Shown here piece after piece: positions 37,015 to 47,600 of a stretch of DNA of 64,000 bases (position 1 is the stretch's first letter; every line of letters starts with the position of its first letter). The stretch spans positions 18,584,001-18,648,000 of the forward strand of contig NC_045131.1 in the NCBI RefSeq assembly GCF_007655135.1, read 5' to 3'. The position numbers and the translations under genes were made by a program. Below the pieces are notes generated by a model. The model worked only from the letters and a program-made list of their open reading frames with translations. It was not told the DNA's origin and ran no database searches. The DNA is from Punica granatum. Its lineage: Eukaryota; Streptophyta; Magnoliopsida; Myrtales; Lythraceae.

Positions 37015-37033
37015 GCTGGGGACATCTAGAGGG
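37015..37033 (+). other. PBS of E3
   Basis: TGGCGACTCCGCTGGGGAC, three bases after the LTR. It differs from the AB/BC site by one base (C to T) and equals the site in E4. Confidence 0.8.
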
Positions 37034-38702
37034 TTCGGGCTCAATCCCGTTTGCTTGCTTGCTTGTTTATTTACTGCTTTCCGTCGTTTACCGCTTACCT
37101 ACTTACGCACATTTATTTCATGCATGCATTGCATATCATGCTAGCTTTAGGTACCTCGTCCGAAATCCCACGGGCGCCAAAGTAGGAAGCTATGTTAGTT
37201 AGAGGTTCCGAGTAAGGGAACAGATCGAGTCGGCTATGCCACCGAACCGGCCCCCAAAGATCCTCGCTCGATTTCAAGGAATATACACCCTTGAGTCGGG
37301 AGCCCCCATCCATAGATAGCACGGTCCCTGTAGCACCAAACAATGCATCGTGTTATGCCTCCATGCAATCCTTCAACCCGACTCCGACAATAGTCCATCG
37401 AGTCGGCCTGCGAGCCATTTGAGTCTTTTCCATTTCAAGAGCGATGTACATGTAATTTCTATTAAGCCGTGGGCATTTACTCTCTTCGCACACATGCATC
37501 ATGCAATTTTCAAAAATTAGGATGACATTCATGTTGACGAGTCCTAAGCGGATTTTCTTGTCGTCTTGGTAAGGGATACCTTGCTCGGCCTCCTGCCCGC
37601 ACCTCGGCAAAGTCCGCCAACACACGAGGACCTCACCGACCCGCCACAGAACGCGAATGGTGTATATTCCGGGACAACATGATCGACCTCATCAACACTA
37701 GGTTCGATCACCGAGAGGTCGCTGAGAGATGAAGAACTCGCCGGCCAACCACCTTAGAGGGAGCTCTCCCAAACCCGTGCCAAGATGCAGTGATGCGGTC
37801 AGGAGCTTGCTTGAGCGAACGCCGCCCTAGAGAGGTCTAGGAAGAGGGCTCGAGGAGGCCCACACATGCACTCTAGGATAGATATCTCCGCAAGGCCCTC
37901 GCCTAGAACCGGTGCTTTCCGAGGCCGCGCTCGCTCAAACCCCGAGTGTGGTGGCAAATCAGCTTAAGGCTCTATTTTACAAATTTGCATTGTACTTTGA
38001 ACCTTTCGAGTCAATGTGAACGACAACATTAGCTTTTGAAAACTCACGTACTGCATGCATCCTATCCATTTACTGTTTTACACGACAATTAACGCTACCA
38101 CACGGTAGACAAAGTTGTGACCGCCTTTGCAGGTGGACCTTTCGTGGTCCTCACCCTTCCTCCACGGCAAGACGATTAGTAGCTCAAGGGCCAACCATCC
38201 AAGCAACACTAACTCCCCATTGATCCCGCGCAATCAATTATGTCATTGCATGGTTGAGCACATGTCCCTCCATGCTACAAGTGCTTCCATCAGCACAACT
38301 GAGTGTGCCCTTTCCGCGTCGTGCGAGCACACCCCTACCTTGCCCATGCACGCATCCTCGACACACCTTGTGCATGTCTTTCAGTGAGCTTGCATGACGC
38401 CTACCAGGCCAGTTCACTCCCCTACGCAGTTGCATTCAAATTACGAATAGTTCTTGTTCCTTCATTGCTTTTCCTCTTCCCATTGCAGGAAATGACTGAC
38501 AAGAAGGCAACTTGAACCTTGATCGACCACAATTGAGACAACAAACGTCTCACATCCATCCAGCTCCTTGGGATTTCAACACTAAGTCCCCATCCCTGCT
38601 CCACAAAGCAAGACCGCAAGCAAATCAGCGTCACCGCATTGCAGCGCTTTGCGCTATTCCTCAGCATTGACCTTTGATTTCGCATTTCTTGCACTTTCCT
38701 AT

Positions 38703-39135
38703 CAGCCCCGCATTTATTGCATCGGGCTTCGGCCCTGCATCGGGCTCCGGCCCCGCATTTATTGCATAGGGCTTCAGCCCTGCATCGGACTCCAGCCCTA
38801 CATTTACTGCATTGGGCTTCGGCCCCGCATCGGGCTCCGGCCCCGCATCGGGCTCCAACCCCGCATTTACTGCATCGGGCTTCGGCCTCGCATCGGGCTC
38901 CGGCCCCGCATCGAGCTCCGACCCCGCATCGGGCTCCGACCTCGCATTTACTGCATCGGGCTTCGGCCTCGCATCGGGCTCCGGCCCCGCGTTTACCGCA
39001 TTAGGCTTCGACCTCGTATCGAGCTCCGGCCCTGCATTTACTGCATCATGCTTCGGCCCTGCATCGGGTTCCGACCCTACTTTTGGGCTTCGGCCCCGTA
39101 TTTACTGCTTTCAGGTTTTGACACCTCGCATTTAT
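38703..39135 (+). repeat. Expanded GGGCTCCGGCCC-type tandem repeat of E3
   Basis: Mixed units of GCATCGGGCTCCGGCCCC and GCATTTACTGCATCGGGCTT, about 430 bp against 276 bp in AB, with extra cores lacking the ATTTACTG spacer. Cores such as GGGCTCCGGCCC and GGGCTTCGGCCC form 4-bp stems. Three overlapping open frames of 95-326 codons cross it only because the unit lacks stops; they are not taken as genes. Confidence 0.8.
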
Positions 39136-40822
39136 TGCTTTCAGGTTCATCTGAAATCCAAAAATCGACTTGGATTCAAATTCATCCAAGCGATACTCCG
39201 AGGAGCAAGTCTAATCCTTCAACCGCAAAAGATCACAAGCAACAACTCCGGCGAACAGAGCATGGCCCTGCCCACCCGCCGCGAAAGTCACTAGCACGGT
39301 CACATCTCCGACCGGAGAATGATCCCTGCCCACCCTCCACTGTGGCCATCAACCAGCCACTGGGGCAACATGCACTCTTCCCTAAACTCTCTTTTACATT
39401 TATATGCATTCCCAAACAAGCTCCCGGCATGAACGAACCCTTCACGGGCGCACTAGGACAGCCCCGAAGATGCCCTGTTGGTTCTGTCGGAATTGTTCGA
39501 TTCGTCTGTCCTCATGGGATCCGGCTTCTCGAGCCTTCCCTAGGACGGCTGTGCATGCCAACCAGTAATCGGGGAAAGTACACCTATGTGGCCCCTAGCC
39601 ACGGTCTGCCCACTCCAGAGTGGCGATGACTAGATCTCGGAATTGAGTGTCCCCCATGTGCGGCACCCCATGGGTCGCGCGCTGGATGAAGGAATTTCCC
39701 ATGGGTCCACCTTACATTTCTTACCACATATTCCACCGCATAATCGCCTAATGCATCATCCTCTTTGTCATCCTTCACAGGGACACACCGGTCACGGGCG
39801 AAGAGCGATGCGCGGGTTCACACCTCCTCGAGAACTCCTATCGGGTCTTTCTTCTTATACTTCAGTAGGGAAGGGCCCGACAAGGAGGTACCCCCCTATG
39901 AAGCCGACGACGGAAGCATCCGAATGAGCCGCACGCCTTCAGCGCAACCGTCTCAATCGACAAACAAACATGCCTATCGGCTTTGAGAGCACACCTCTCC
40001 GGTGACAACTGATGCTGGAGCCACAAGCACGATCGGGGACGATGATTGTACAAGGCGCCCACCTCAGGTCACATTAACAATGAAGATCGGGGCATTCGCA
40101 TTCATCATTCACACCGAGACCACCTCGAACATCATCCGGCCGTCCAAGCAACGTACACTGGGGCATCCCTGGTTAAAGTTCGCCTTGAGGTCGCCATAGT
40201 GGGTCACTCCAACAAACGACATTGGAATGCTCCTAGTCATTCGCATCAAGAATGGGCATCTTCCATAGCAAGCATCATGACAACCTCGGTCACACACTCC
40301 TGGGGCAATTTTGTTTTCTTTTTAGACAATAGGGGAAAGGACTTGTAAAGTTTGCAAGGACAAAAGACGCGAAGTTCGGCTTTTGAGTGCACAAGCATCA
40401 GACTTTTGGGAAAACCAGCCCTCACAAAATTGGGCTAGGACAACAAAGTACATCAAGCCTCCATGGGGCGAAGCAAACAAAAGCAGCCTCGATGATGCAA
40501 AATCGAGGAGTTTCAAACAAATATAAGGGGCACAATACAGACCCCAACTGCAAGAAAAAAACAGGGCGAAAAGAAGCGGGAAAAACCCGCCAATGAAGAG
40601 AGAGAGAAAAGGAGCGGGAAAAACCCGCCAACAAAAAATGGGGCAATGCCGAGGTTCATCAAAAGCACCGGCACCCCCAATCCAAAAGAAATGAACAAAT
40701 CTCGACAAAAAGGGAAACAACAGTCGCAACTCCTCAACGGAGACAGAACGTAATGCACTCGGAGGTCGAATCATTCGAACCCTCCGCCCTTGCAAACTCG
40801 AGAGGCAAAAGAATCGGGCCCG

Positions 40823-40852
40823 CTAGGTCGAAAACCCCTTGGGGTGACCTAG
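40823..40852 (+). other. Conserved 3' UTR stem-loop, E3
   Basis: CTAGGTCG pairs with TGACCTAG (one G-U at the inner end), enclosing CCCC-TT-GGGG. It is the third sequence version of the hairpin at 1125-1157 and 13241-13270. Confidence 0.55.
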
Positions 40853-41251
40853 GCAAAAGTTAGGGCAAAAGAGAGGCGCGACTGAAAATCCCGAGACGGG
40901 CGGTCGTGGCAAAAGGAGAGTAAAATGAGAGATAAACAAAGCAGTCACCCTGGGCCTTCGCACACTGCGCGGACCAGGGATCCCCAAGGGAAATGACCAG
41001 GTTATCTATTCCAACACGGTCCCCGATCGGCTCTCCTATCGAACTCAACCGTCCAAGGCGGATTCTTCTTCAAGCACAGCGGGCGACCAAGCACGCAATC
41101 CAAACAGTTCAAGACAATCAACACCAACCGAAGGACGGAAGAGAATGGGGGTACATCTCACGGCAGGCGTGAACCCGTGTATCCTTTCAGCCTTGGGCAA
41201 CGTGCTCCCCAAACTTTCTCTTTTCTCTTTGTCATTGCACAACTCCAAAAT

Positions 41252-44193
41252 GGGTCATTAACTTAATCACAACTCAACTTCCATCATCTCTCTAGCTTTT
41301 TCACTCTAGGAAACCCTCTCTAAGCCCTCTCAACTTCAGCATTTTCCAGAAATCACACAGCCCAAGCACAGCCCGGTTCAAGGCCAAAATTACCGGAAAA
41401 CTCAACCGTTTTCCGGCAACCGCCACTCAACCCGAACCAAACTTGACCAAACTTCATATCCCACACGTACTTGACCTCCCGAGTCCATTTCCGGTGTTTG
41501 TTTTGGCATTTGAAGCTCCCAGCATGCAGATCTAGAACATTTTAGAATCGAGTCTTTAGGTACTTTCCTGGTTCCTAGGCGAGTCCCGCCCCCCGACTTT
41601 GCCCGAGCCTTGACCAAACTTCTTACCCCACATGTTTTCGACCTTCTAAATCCATTTCCGAACTTAGTTTTAGCATTCGAAGCCTCCAAAACACCGTTTC
41701 AGCAGGTAACAGAAACAGTACAGAGACGGGTTTCCATAGCCACCCCGGGATCCTCGGCACGCCATTTCTTCCCATGACCATGGCGAGTCGTGCCATCACT
41801 TCCTAGGGGTTCCTCACGACCCTCACTCTTCCTCGTGACAAGGTGGTCGCGTGCCGAGAGCCGTTCAACCGTGCACCACCGCCTTTTCTCTCCTTTCTCC
41901 CTTCACAGATTTTTCCAGTTTTTTCCCGGTTTTCTTTGCATCTTTCAGGAAAATCGACATGTCCAATCCTCATGAAACCACTTTAGGCATGATCCTCAGT
42001 CAATTAGGAGTCCAATGCCACCGATCTTGCGCCAAAAGACCACCGGGAGCCTCCCGGACACACAGCTCAGCTCGGGTTGAATCTCGCTACGAACCACCCA
42101 TCACCGTGCTCCTCACTTAGTTAGGAGTCCAATGCCATCGACCTTGCATCAAAAGACCACCGAGAGCCTCATGTGGAGCTGTTTCTTCATCGGGTGCCAG
42201 TCGGGTCTGTTTTGACCGGACTGGGTTCGTCTTCTTTTTTACTGACCCGACTTTATTTTTGATTTCCGAAAAATCTACGCATGCTCTCCTCCTGAAACCA
42301 CCACAGGCGCGATCCTTAGTCTCTTGGGAATCCAACGCAACTGGCCCCGCACGAAAATTCCATCCCAATCAACCGGTACAGCCCCGACAAGCCAGACTGC
42401 CAGTTGGGTCTACCAGTCGGATCAAAACACCGAGACACGTAACACGAATAGAATAGACGTCTAACGAGTACTCGCATGCTATGACTCGAGTCCGGCCCCG
42501 ATTTGAGGCGGCTCTAGTCAAGACGCGCAAGTCCTTCTTGGACTTCTTCGTGTGACGCGATCTCCAATTTATACACGAACATTACAATTTTATCATCCAA
42601 GGGCATAATCGTCATTCCATGATTCACCGATACCCTAGGCGTTAGGGAGTTGGAAACACTTCGATCTATGAACGAAAAGGGCAACCCGTTCGGGTGCGAG
42701 TTTCATTCGTACGGCTTATTCCGTTCACTTTCGGTGTTTCTATCTTCCTATCGTAGATTCGGTGGTGAACATTTTATTTCAGTTACAAAACACGAAAAAC
42801 CGGATTAATCATGCATTTGGCTTAATCAAACATTAGATAATGGATAAGCGGAATGATATATTCCAATCTAGAGTCAAAACACGAGTTTGGCTAATTCGGT
42901 GAAGTCGCAGTGTCACCTCACTGAATAAGAGTCTTAAAACAAACATACACATGTAATTGGCTTAGAACCCTATTCTAACCCACCATCTATGTTTGCCTAG
43001 GTTAGATACATTGTTTGCTAACCAAACCCCGGTTAATAACTGATTAAATCACGTACATTCGGCCTAATACACAACTTTTCTGTATTCCATCAGTTTTATC
43101 AGTTTTCTTCTGTTTTATTCTTGCTTTTGCTGATTTGTCGCGATTCGGGCCCGAGCCCATAGGTTACGTGTTACACGAGGTCCAATGCTCCAAACCACCG
43201 AACACGAGGTCCAACGTCTCCTAATTCACCGAGCGCGTGCAACCCGAGTGCGGAATGGGATCTAGCCTCGATTCACCGTTACACTCCGAATACGGCCTAT
43301 GTGGAAGGCAATTTGGATTGGGCGAGTGAAACGGATCTAGATATCACCCGGGAGCTCGATCGGCCCTACGGTTACAGTGGGAATCAACCGATTCTCCTGC
43401 AAACCGTTGGACCGATCGGACCCGACCCCGGCTCCTTGAGCCCGCGTTGCCTTAACTCACTTATCGGTTATTCAAAATACACGGTGAGTAGGAGCGGAAT
43501 ATTGGCCCATTGCAAACCGATCGGGATCCATTTACTTATTCAGTTACACTTTGTAATTATTCGAGAGAACATCGCGAGGATTTTATTTGTATGTTCATTT
43601 GTATACTTGTAAGGATCCCCGATCGGTGAGCGAGAGGTCCGAGTGCCGGATCGGTTAAGTGGTCTATCGCCACCAAAGGGTGAGTAAGCTCGGATACTCG
43701 TGGTTTCGGTTCACGCAGGGATTCGACCATCGCGGTTCGATGAACTGTAACGATAAGATAGTGAACCGACTCCTCGATGCACAAGCCTACTCATCTTTCG
43801 GACTCTTGGCCCAACTTGATCAATTCATCGAATTTACGGTGTCAAAACGAGCGAGTCAAGTGCAACTCTAAATCACGCGGTAAATAAACGAAACGGCAAG
43901 CCTAGCAAGCTAGAGTAGCGAAAGGGCGTGCGGGATATAGGCCCGCACGTAATAGAACCCCCGAATTCGAAATTTCCCATTCCGTACGACCATTGCCTTA
44001 GCATTTAGGTGTACCCCGTACCCCTAGACCCGGGTAACTTGCCGGCCCTCGACTTTCGGGTCGTAAAATGGCAAGTGGCGACTCCTTCTCACGTGCGTCT
44101 GTCGCGCGTCCCCTGGAAGGTGGACACTCCCAAGACGCATTTGCTTAGGCGCGCGCATGCGTGCCCCGACGAGATTAAATTCGGGTGCGCACA
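41252..44193 (+). repeat. Truncated 3' LTR of E3
   Basis: Begins inside the LTR, at a point corresponding to about 33574 of the 5' LTR, through the shared GGGTCA (41252-41257). A second deletion near 42420 removes about 1.03 kb (5' LTR equivalents about 34740 to 35770). It keeps the ~530 bp that the 5' LTR has lost. The U5 hairpin is at 43927-43949. It ends GTGCGCACA at 44193, followed by GGGTC. Confidence 0.88.
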
Positions 44194-44681
44194 GGGTCTA
44201 TCCTGGCCCCTAGGGTCCATCCCGGCTTTTAAATTTCTGTTCAGGTCTGTCCTGGCCCCTCGGGTCCATCCCGGCTTTTAAATTTCTGTTCAGGTCTATC
44301 CTGGCCCCTCGGGTCCATCCCGGCCTTTAAATTTCTGTTCAGGTCTATCCTGGCCCTTCGGGTCCATCCCGGCTTTAAATTTCTGTTCAGGTCTATCTTG
44401 GCTCCTTCGGGTCCATCCCGGCTTTAAATTTCTGTTCAGGTCTATCCTGGCTCCTTCGGGTCCATCCCGGCTTTAAATTCCTTGTTCAGGTCTATCCTGG
44501 TTTCTTTCGGGTCCATCCCGGTCTTAATTTCCAGCGCAATATCCCGACATGTCCAAGCAAGGTAAGAGCAGCCATGGGGGGGAAACGGTATCAGAGCAGT
44601 CGCCGGGCCCAAAAAGGGGGGTGCTTCTTATAATCTTTGGCTACATCCTCTAACCGAGCATGCAACCAAAGAGGGGCAAGC
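44194..44681 (+). mobile_element. Internal region BC, part 3: end of the 49-bp repeat and PPT
   Basis: Resumes the 49-bp repeat at GGGTCTATCCTGG (to about 44535), then a segment nearly identical to 15375-15518 that ends in the PPT CAAAGAGGGGCAAGC (44667-44681). Confidence 0.88.
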
Positions 44682-47600
44682 TGTCAGCACCCCATTTTGG
44701 CCCACTGGCTTCCTACGCGAGAATCTCCGACAAAAGCCCGGGTTACTATTCATCACTCGACGATCAGAGGCGAATATGCGGGCACAGAGACATGAATTAC
44801 AGGAGAAAAGCAGGGTGCACTAAAAAGGCAGAGGAAAGCTGTCAAAAGAACAGACAAACGAGGAACCCCGAAAACAGCGGAGTCGGCACTGTGGCACTAT
44901 TCATCGCCGGATCACCGGAGCGTCAGAAGATATCCAATATGGGACTTTAAAAATCCCTCTTGGTACCAAAATGACCAATGGCACCTCCGAGCGCATTTCA
45001 GAAGCCTCCTGCTTAAGCCGGGGCACTCCCGAACATTTGCAGACGCCTTCTTGACGAGGCTCCCGGGACGCCGGATCCACGGACAAGTAAACGGCACCCG
45101 GAAATAGGCCTGCACACACCCAAGGACCACCAGGACCAAGGAATAAGTTTCAGACTGCCTTTCAGAGTTAGTCTTGGTCTCCTGAGCGGATCCCGACCCT
45201 GAGAAAGGGCCCATTTTTGCATAGAAACGTGGCCAGAGACGTTTTTAATGAACCGTCAGTGCACGAAATCCGAGCCAACCAATCCCGAAGACCTCAATCC
45301 ATTTAGGTTTCCCGAGTACTATTTCGGCAACAAAAGGGCCCCTTTCAAGCGGAATCTTGCGCTTAGAGCTCATTCAAGGAAATGTGACGTCCGAGCTTTG
45401 CACCACCCACTCCCAACAACCCCAGGGGCTAGGAAATCATTTTGGCTCGGACCAAGCAAATCACACCGAGCTCCCGAGTGACGTTTTAATGGTCATAAAT
45501 GCCTCCCGACAAGCCCTCAGGACTCATTTTTGACAAACGGAGATCACAGTGGTCTCCGAACACATCAGAACACTCGGGAAACACCGAGAAAGCCCCGTTC
45601 GCGGATTCTTAGGACGCCTCCGGATATCGATCTCCAGCCGGGGCCGGCAAATAAACCGTTCTGCCCAAAGCACAAAGCACGCCGACACGAGCGGTACATC
45701 ACGCAGAGGTGCGAACAAGCGATAGAAACAGACAACTTCACCCCGATCATCCAAACGGAGCAAAACCGGCTTTCGAGTCCCCGGGACGCCCGAGCATTCA
45801 CCCATACGAAGATTGTCAATATTAGGCTCATTAAAACTGTATTCACGCATACATCGATAATTCGTCGTTCAAGCGAACCACGGAAATCGAATGCGTAATC
45901 AATCAAGCCCCGAGCTTCTTCCGGCTTTCTTCCTAATCAAGTGGGACCCTTGAGCTAGCCAAGCCGAGCCGAGCCGAGCCGAGCCGCGAGCCATGGCTCT
46001 CCTCTAAAGACAAGCCAAATGAGCCTCCACCACACATTTTCAAAATATCTTCTCACACCCATCACTTCTCTTCTCCCATCCATCACCTCTCATCACCTTT
46101 CAAGACAACTTCCCCACCCTAATCTTCCCTCCAAAAATTCGGATCCCTTAAGCACCCACTAATTGCACTTAGTTTTCACTAAACAAGCCATTAAGTCTTC
46201 CTTTATAAGCCCATTGCATCATTACCTTAATCACAACTCAATTTCCATTCTCTCTCAAGCTTTCTCACTCTAGGAGAACCTCCAAAACCCTCTCAAACTC
46301 CAGCAATCAGCCCTGGTCGTTCAGCCCAAGCACAACCTCTTCCAAGGCCGAAAATGCCGGAAAACTCAACCGTTTTCCGGCGACTGCCATGCAACCCGAT
46401 CCAAACTTGACCAAACATCATATCCCACACGTATTCGACCTTCCGAGTCCATTTACGGTGTTAGTTTTGCCATTTGAAGTCATCTAGGTCCCGTTTCAGC
46501 CCAATCCAGATTCGGGTCCCTAGGGAGTTTCCCGGTTTCTAGGCGAGTTCTTCCTTCCCGACTCATCCGAGCCTCAAACAAACTACATATCCCACATGTT
46601 TTCGACCTCCTAAGTCCATTTACGACCTTAGATTTTTCATTTGAAGCTCCCAGCACATCGTTCCAGCGCTGTCCAGATTCGGATCCCTAGGGCGTTTTCC
46701 CGGTTTCTAAGCGAGTTCTTCCTTCTCGACTTAAGCAAGCTCAACCAAACTTCATATCCCACATGTATTCGACCTCCCGAGTCCATTTACGGTGTTAGTT
46801 TTGTGATTTGAAGCTTCCAGCTTGCCAAACCAGCTCTGTCCAGAACCGAGTTCCATAGGCATCTTCACGGTTTCCCGGGCTTCCTCGACATTTCCACCAC
46901 CCCACGACTATGGCGAGTCGTGCCATCACTTTCTAGGGGTTCCTTACAACCCTCACTCTCCCCCGTGACGAGGTGGTCGCATGCCGAGAGCTGCTCAACC
47001 GCGCACCACCGTCATTTCTCTCTTTTCTCCCTTCACAGATTTTTTCCAGTTTTTACCGGTTTTCTTTGCATCTCTCAGGAAAAGCGACATGTCTAATCTT
47101 CACGAAACCACTGCAGGCATGATCCTCAGTCAGTTAGGAGTCCAATGCCACCGATCTTGCACCAAAAGACCACCGGGAGCCTCCCGTAGAGTCGTTTCTT
47201 CATCGGGTGCCAGTCGGGTTTGTTCCTCTGGTCGTCTTTTCTAACCCGAACTTTGCAGGAACTTACAGGTCAGCTCGGGTTGAATGTCGCTACGAGCCAC
47301 CTATCACCGTGTTCCTCACTCAGTTAGGAGTCCAATGCCACTGACCTTGCATCAAAAGACCACCGGGAGCCTCCTGTAGAGCCTTTTCTTTGCCGGGTGC
47401 CAGTCGGGTCTGTTTGTCCCGACTGGATCTGTCTTTTTTTTACTAACCCGATTTTGTTTTTGATTTCCGAAAAATCTACGCATACTCTCCTTCCGAAACC
47501 ACCGCAGGCATGATCCTCAGTGAGTTAGGAGTCCAATGCCGCCGACCTTGCAGCAAAATACCACCGGGAGCCTCCGGGACATCCATTTCTTTCTGATCTG

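Larger units (their letters stand above)
37012..41257 (+). mobile_element. Internal region of E3
   Basis: Colinear with the AB internal region but more diverged. It holds the leader, a GTAAGG donor-like site (37569), a decayed ORF1-tail remnant (from 37649, with an extra TGA and a frameshift), an acceptor-like TTTGCAG (38126-38132), unassigned sequence, the expanded GGGCTTCGGCCC repeat (38703-39135), unassigned 3' UTR-like sequence (39136-40560), paired hairpins (40570-40640) and a conserved stem-loop (40823-40852). It ends abruptly in the 3' LTR at a GGGTCA joint, so the 49-bp repeat region and PPT are missing. Confidence 0.82.
32261..44198 (+). mobile_element. Nested non-autonomous element E3 (32266-44193) with GGGTC target duplication
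   Basis: A complete insertion of 11,928 bp flanked by GGGTC (32261-32265 and 44194-44198), inside a tandem-repeat unit of BC. It has a 5' LTR (32266-37011), PBS (37015-37033), internal region (37012 to about 41257) and a truncated 3' LTR (about 41252-44193). A deletion removed the end of the internal region, the PPT and the first ~1.3 kb of the 3' LTR. There is no gag or pol. E3 is a third LTR subfamily and one of the later events in the window, since it interrupts unit BC. Confidence 0.92.

Noticed and set aside
38649..39629. 326-codon open frame (and overlapping frames of 95 and 160 codons)
   Set aside because: It crosses the GGGCTTCGGCCC tandem repeat, which lacks stops in several frames. 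The peptide is a repeat read-through, has no domain, and is not open in the same frame in units AB and BC.
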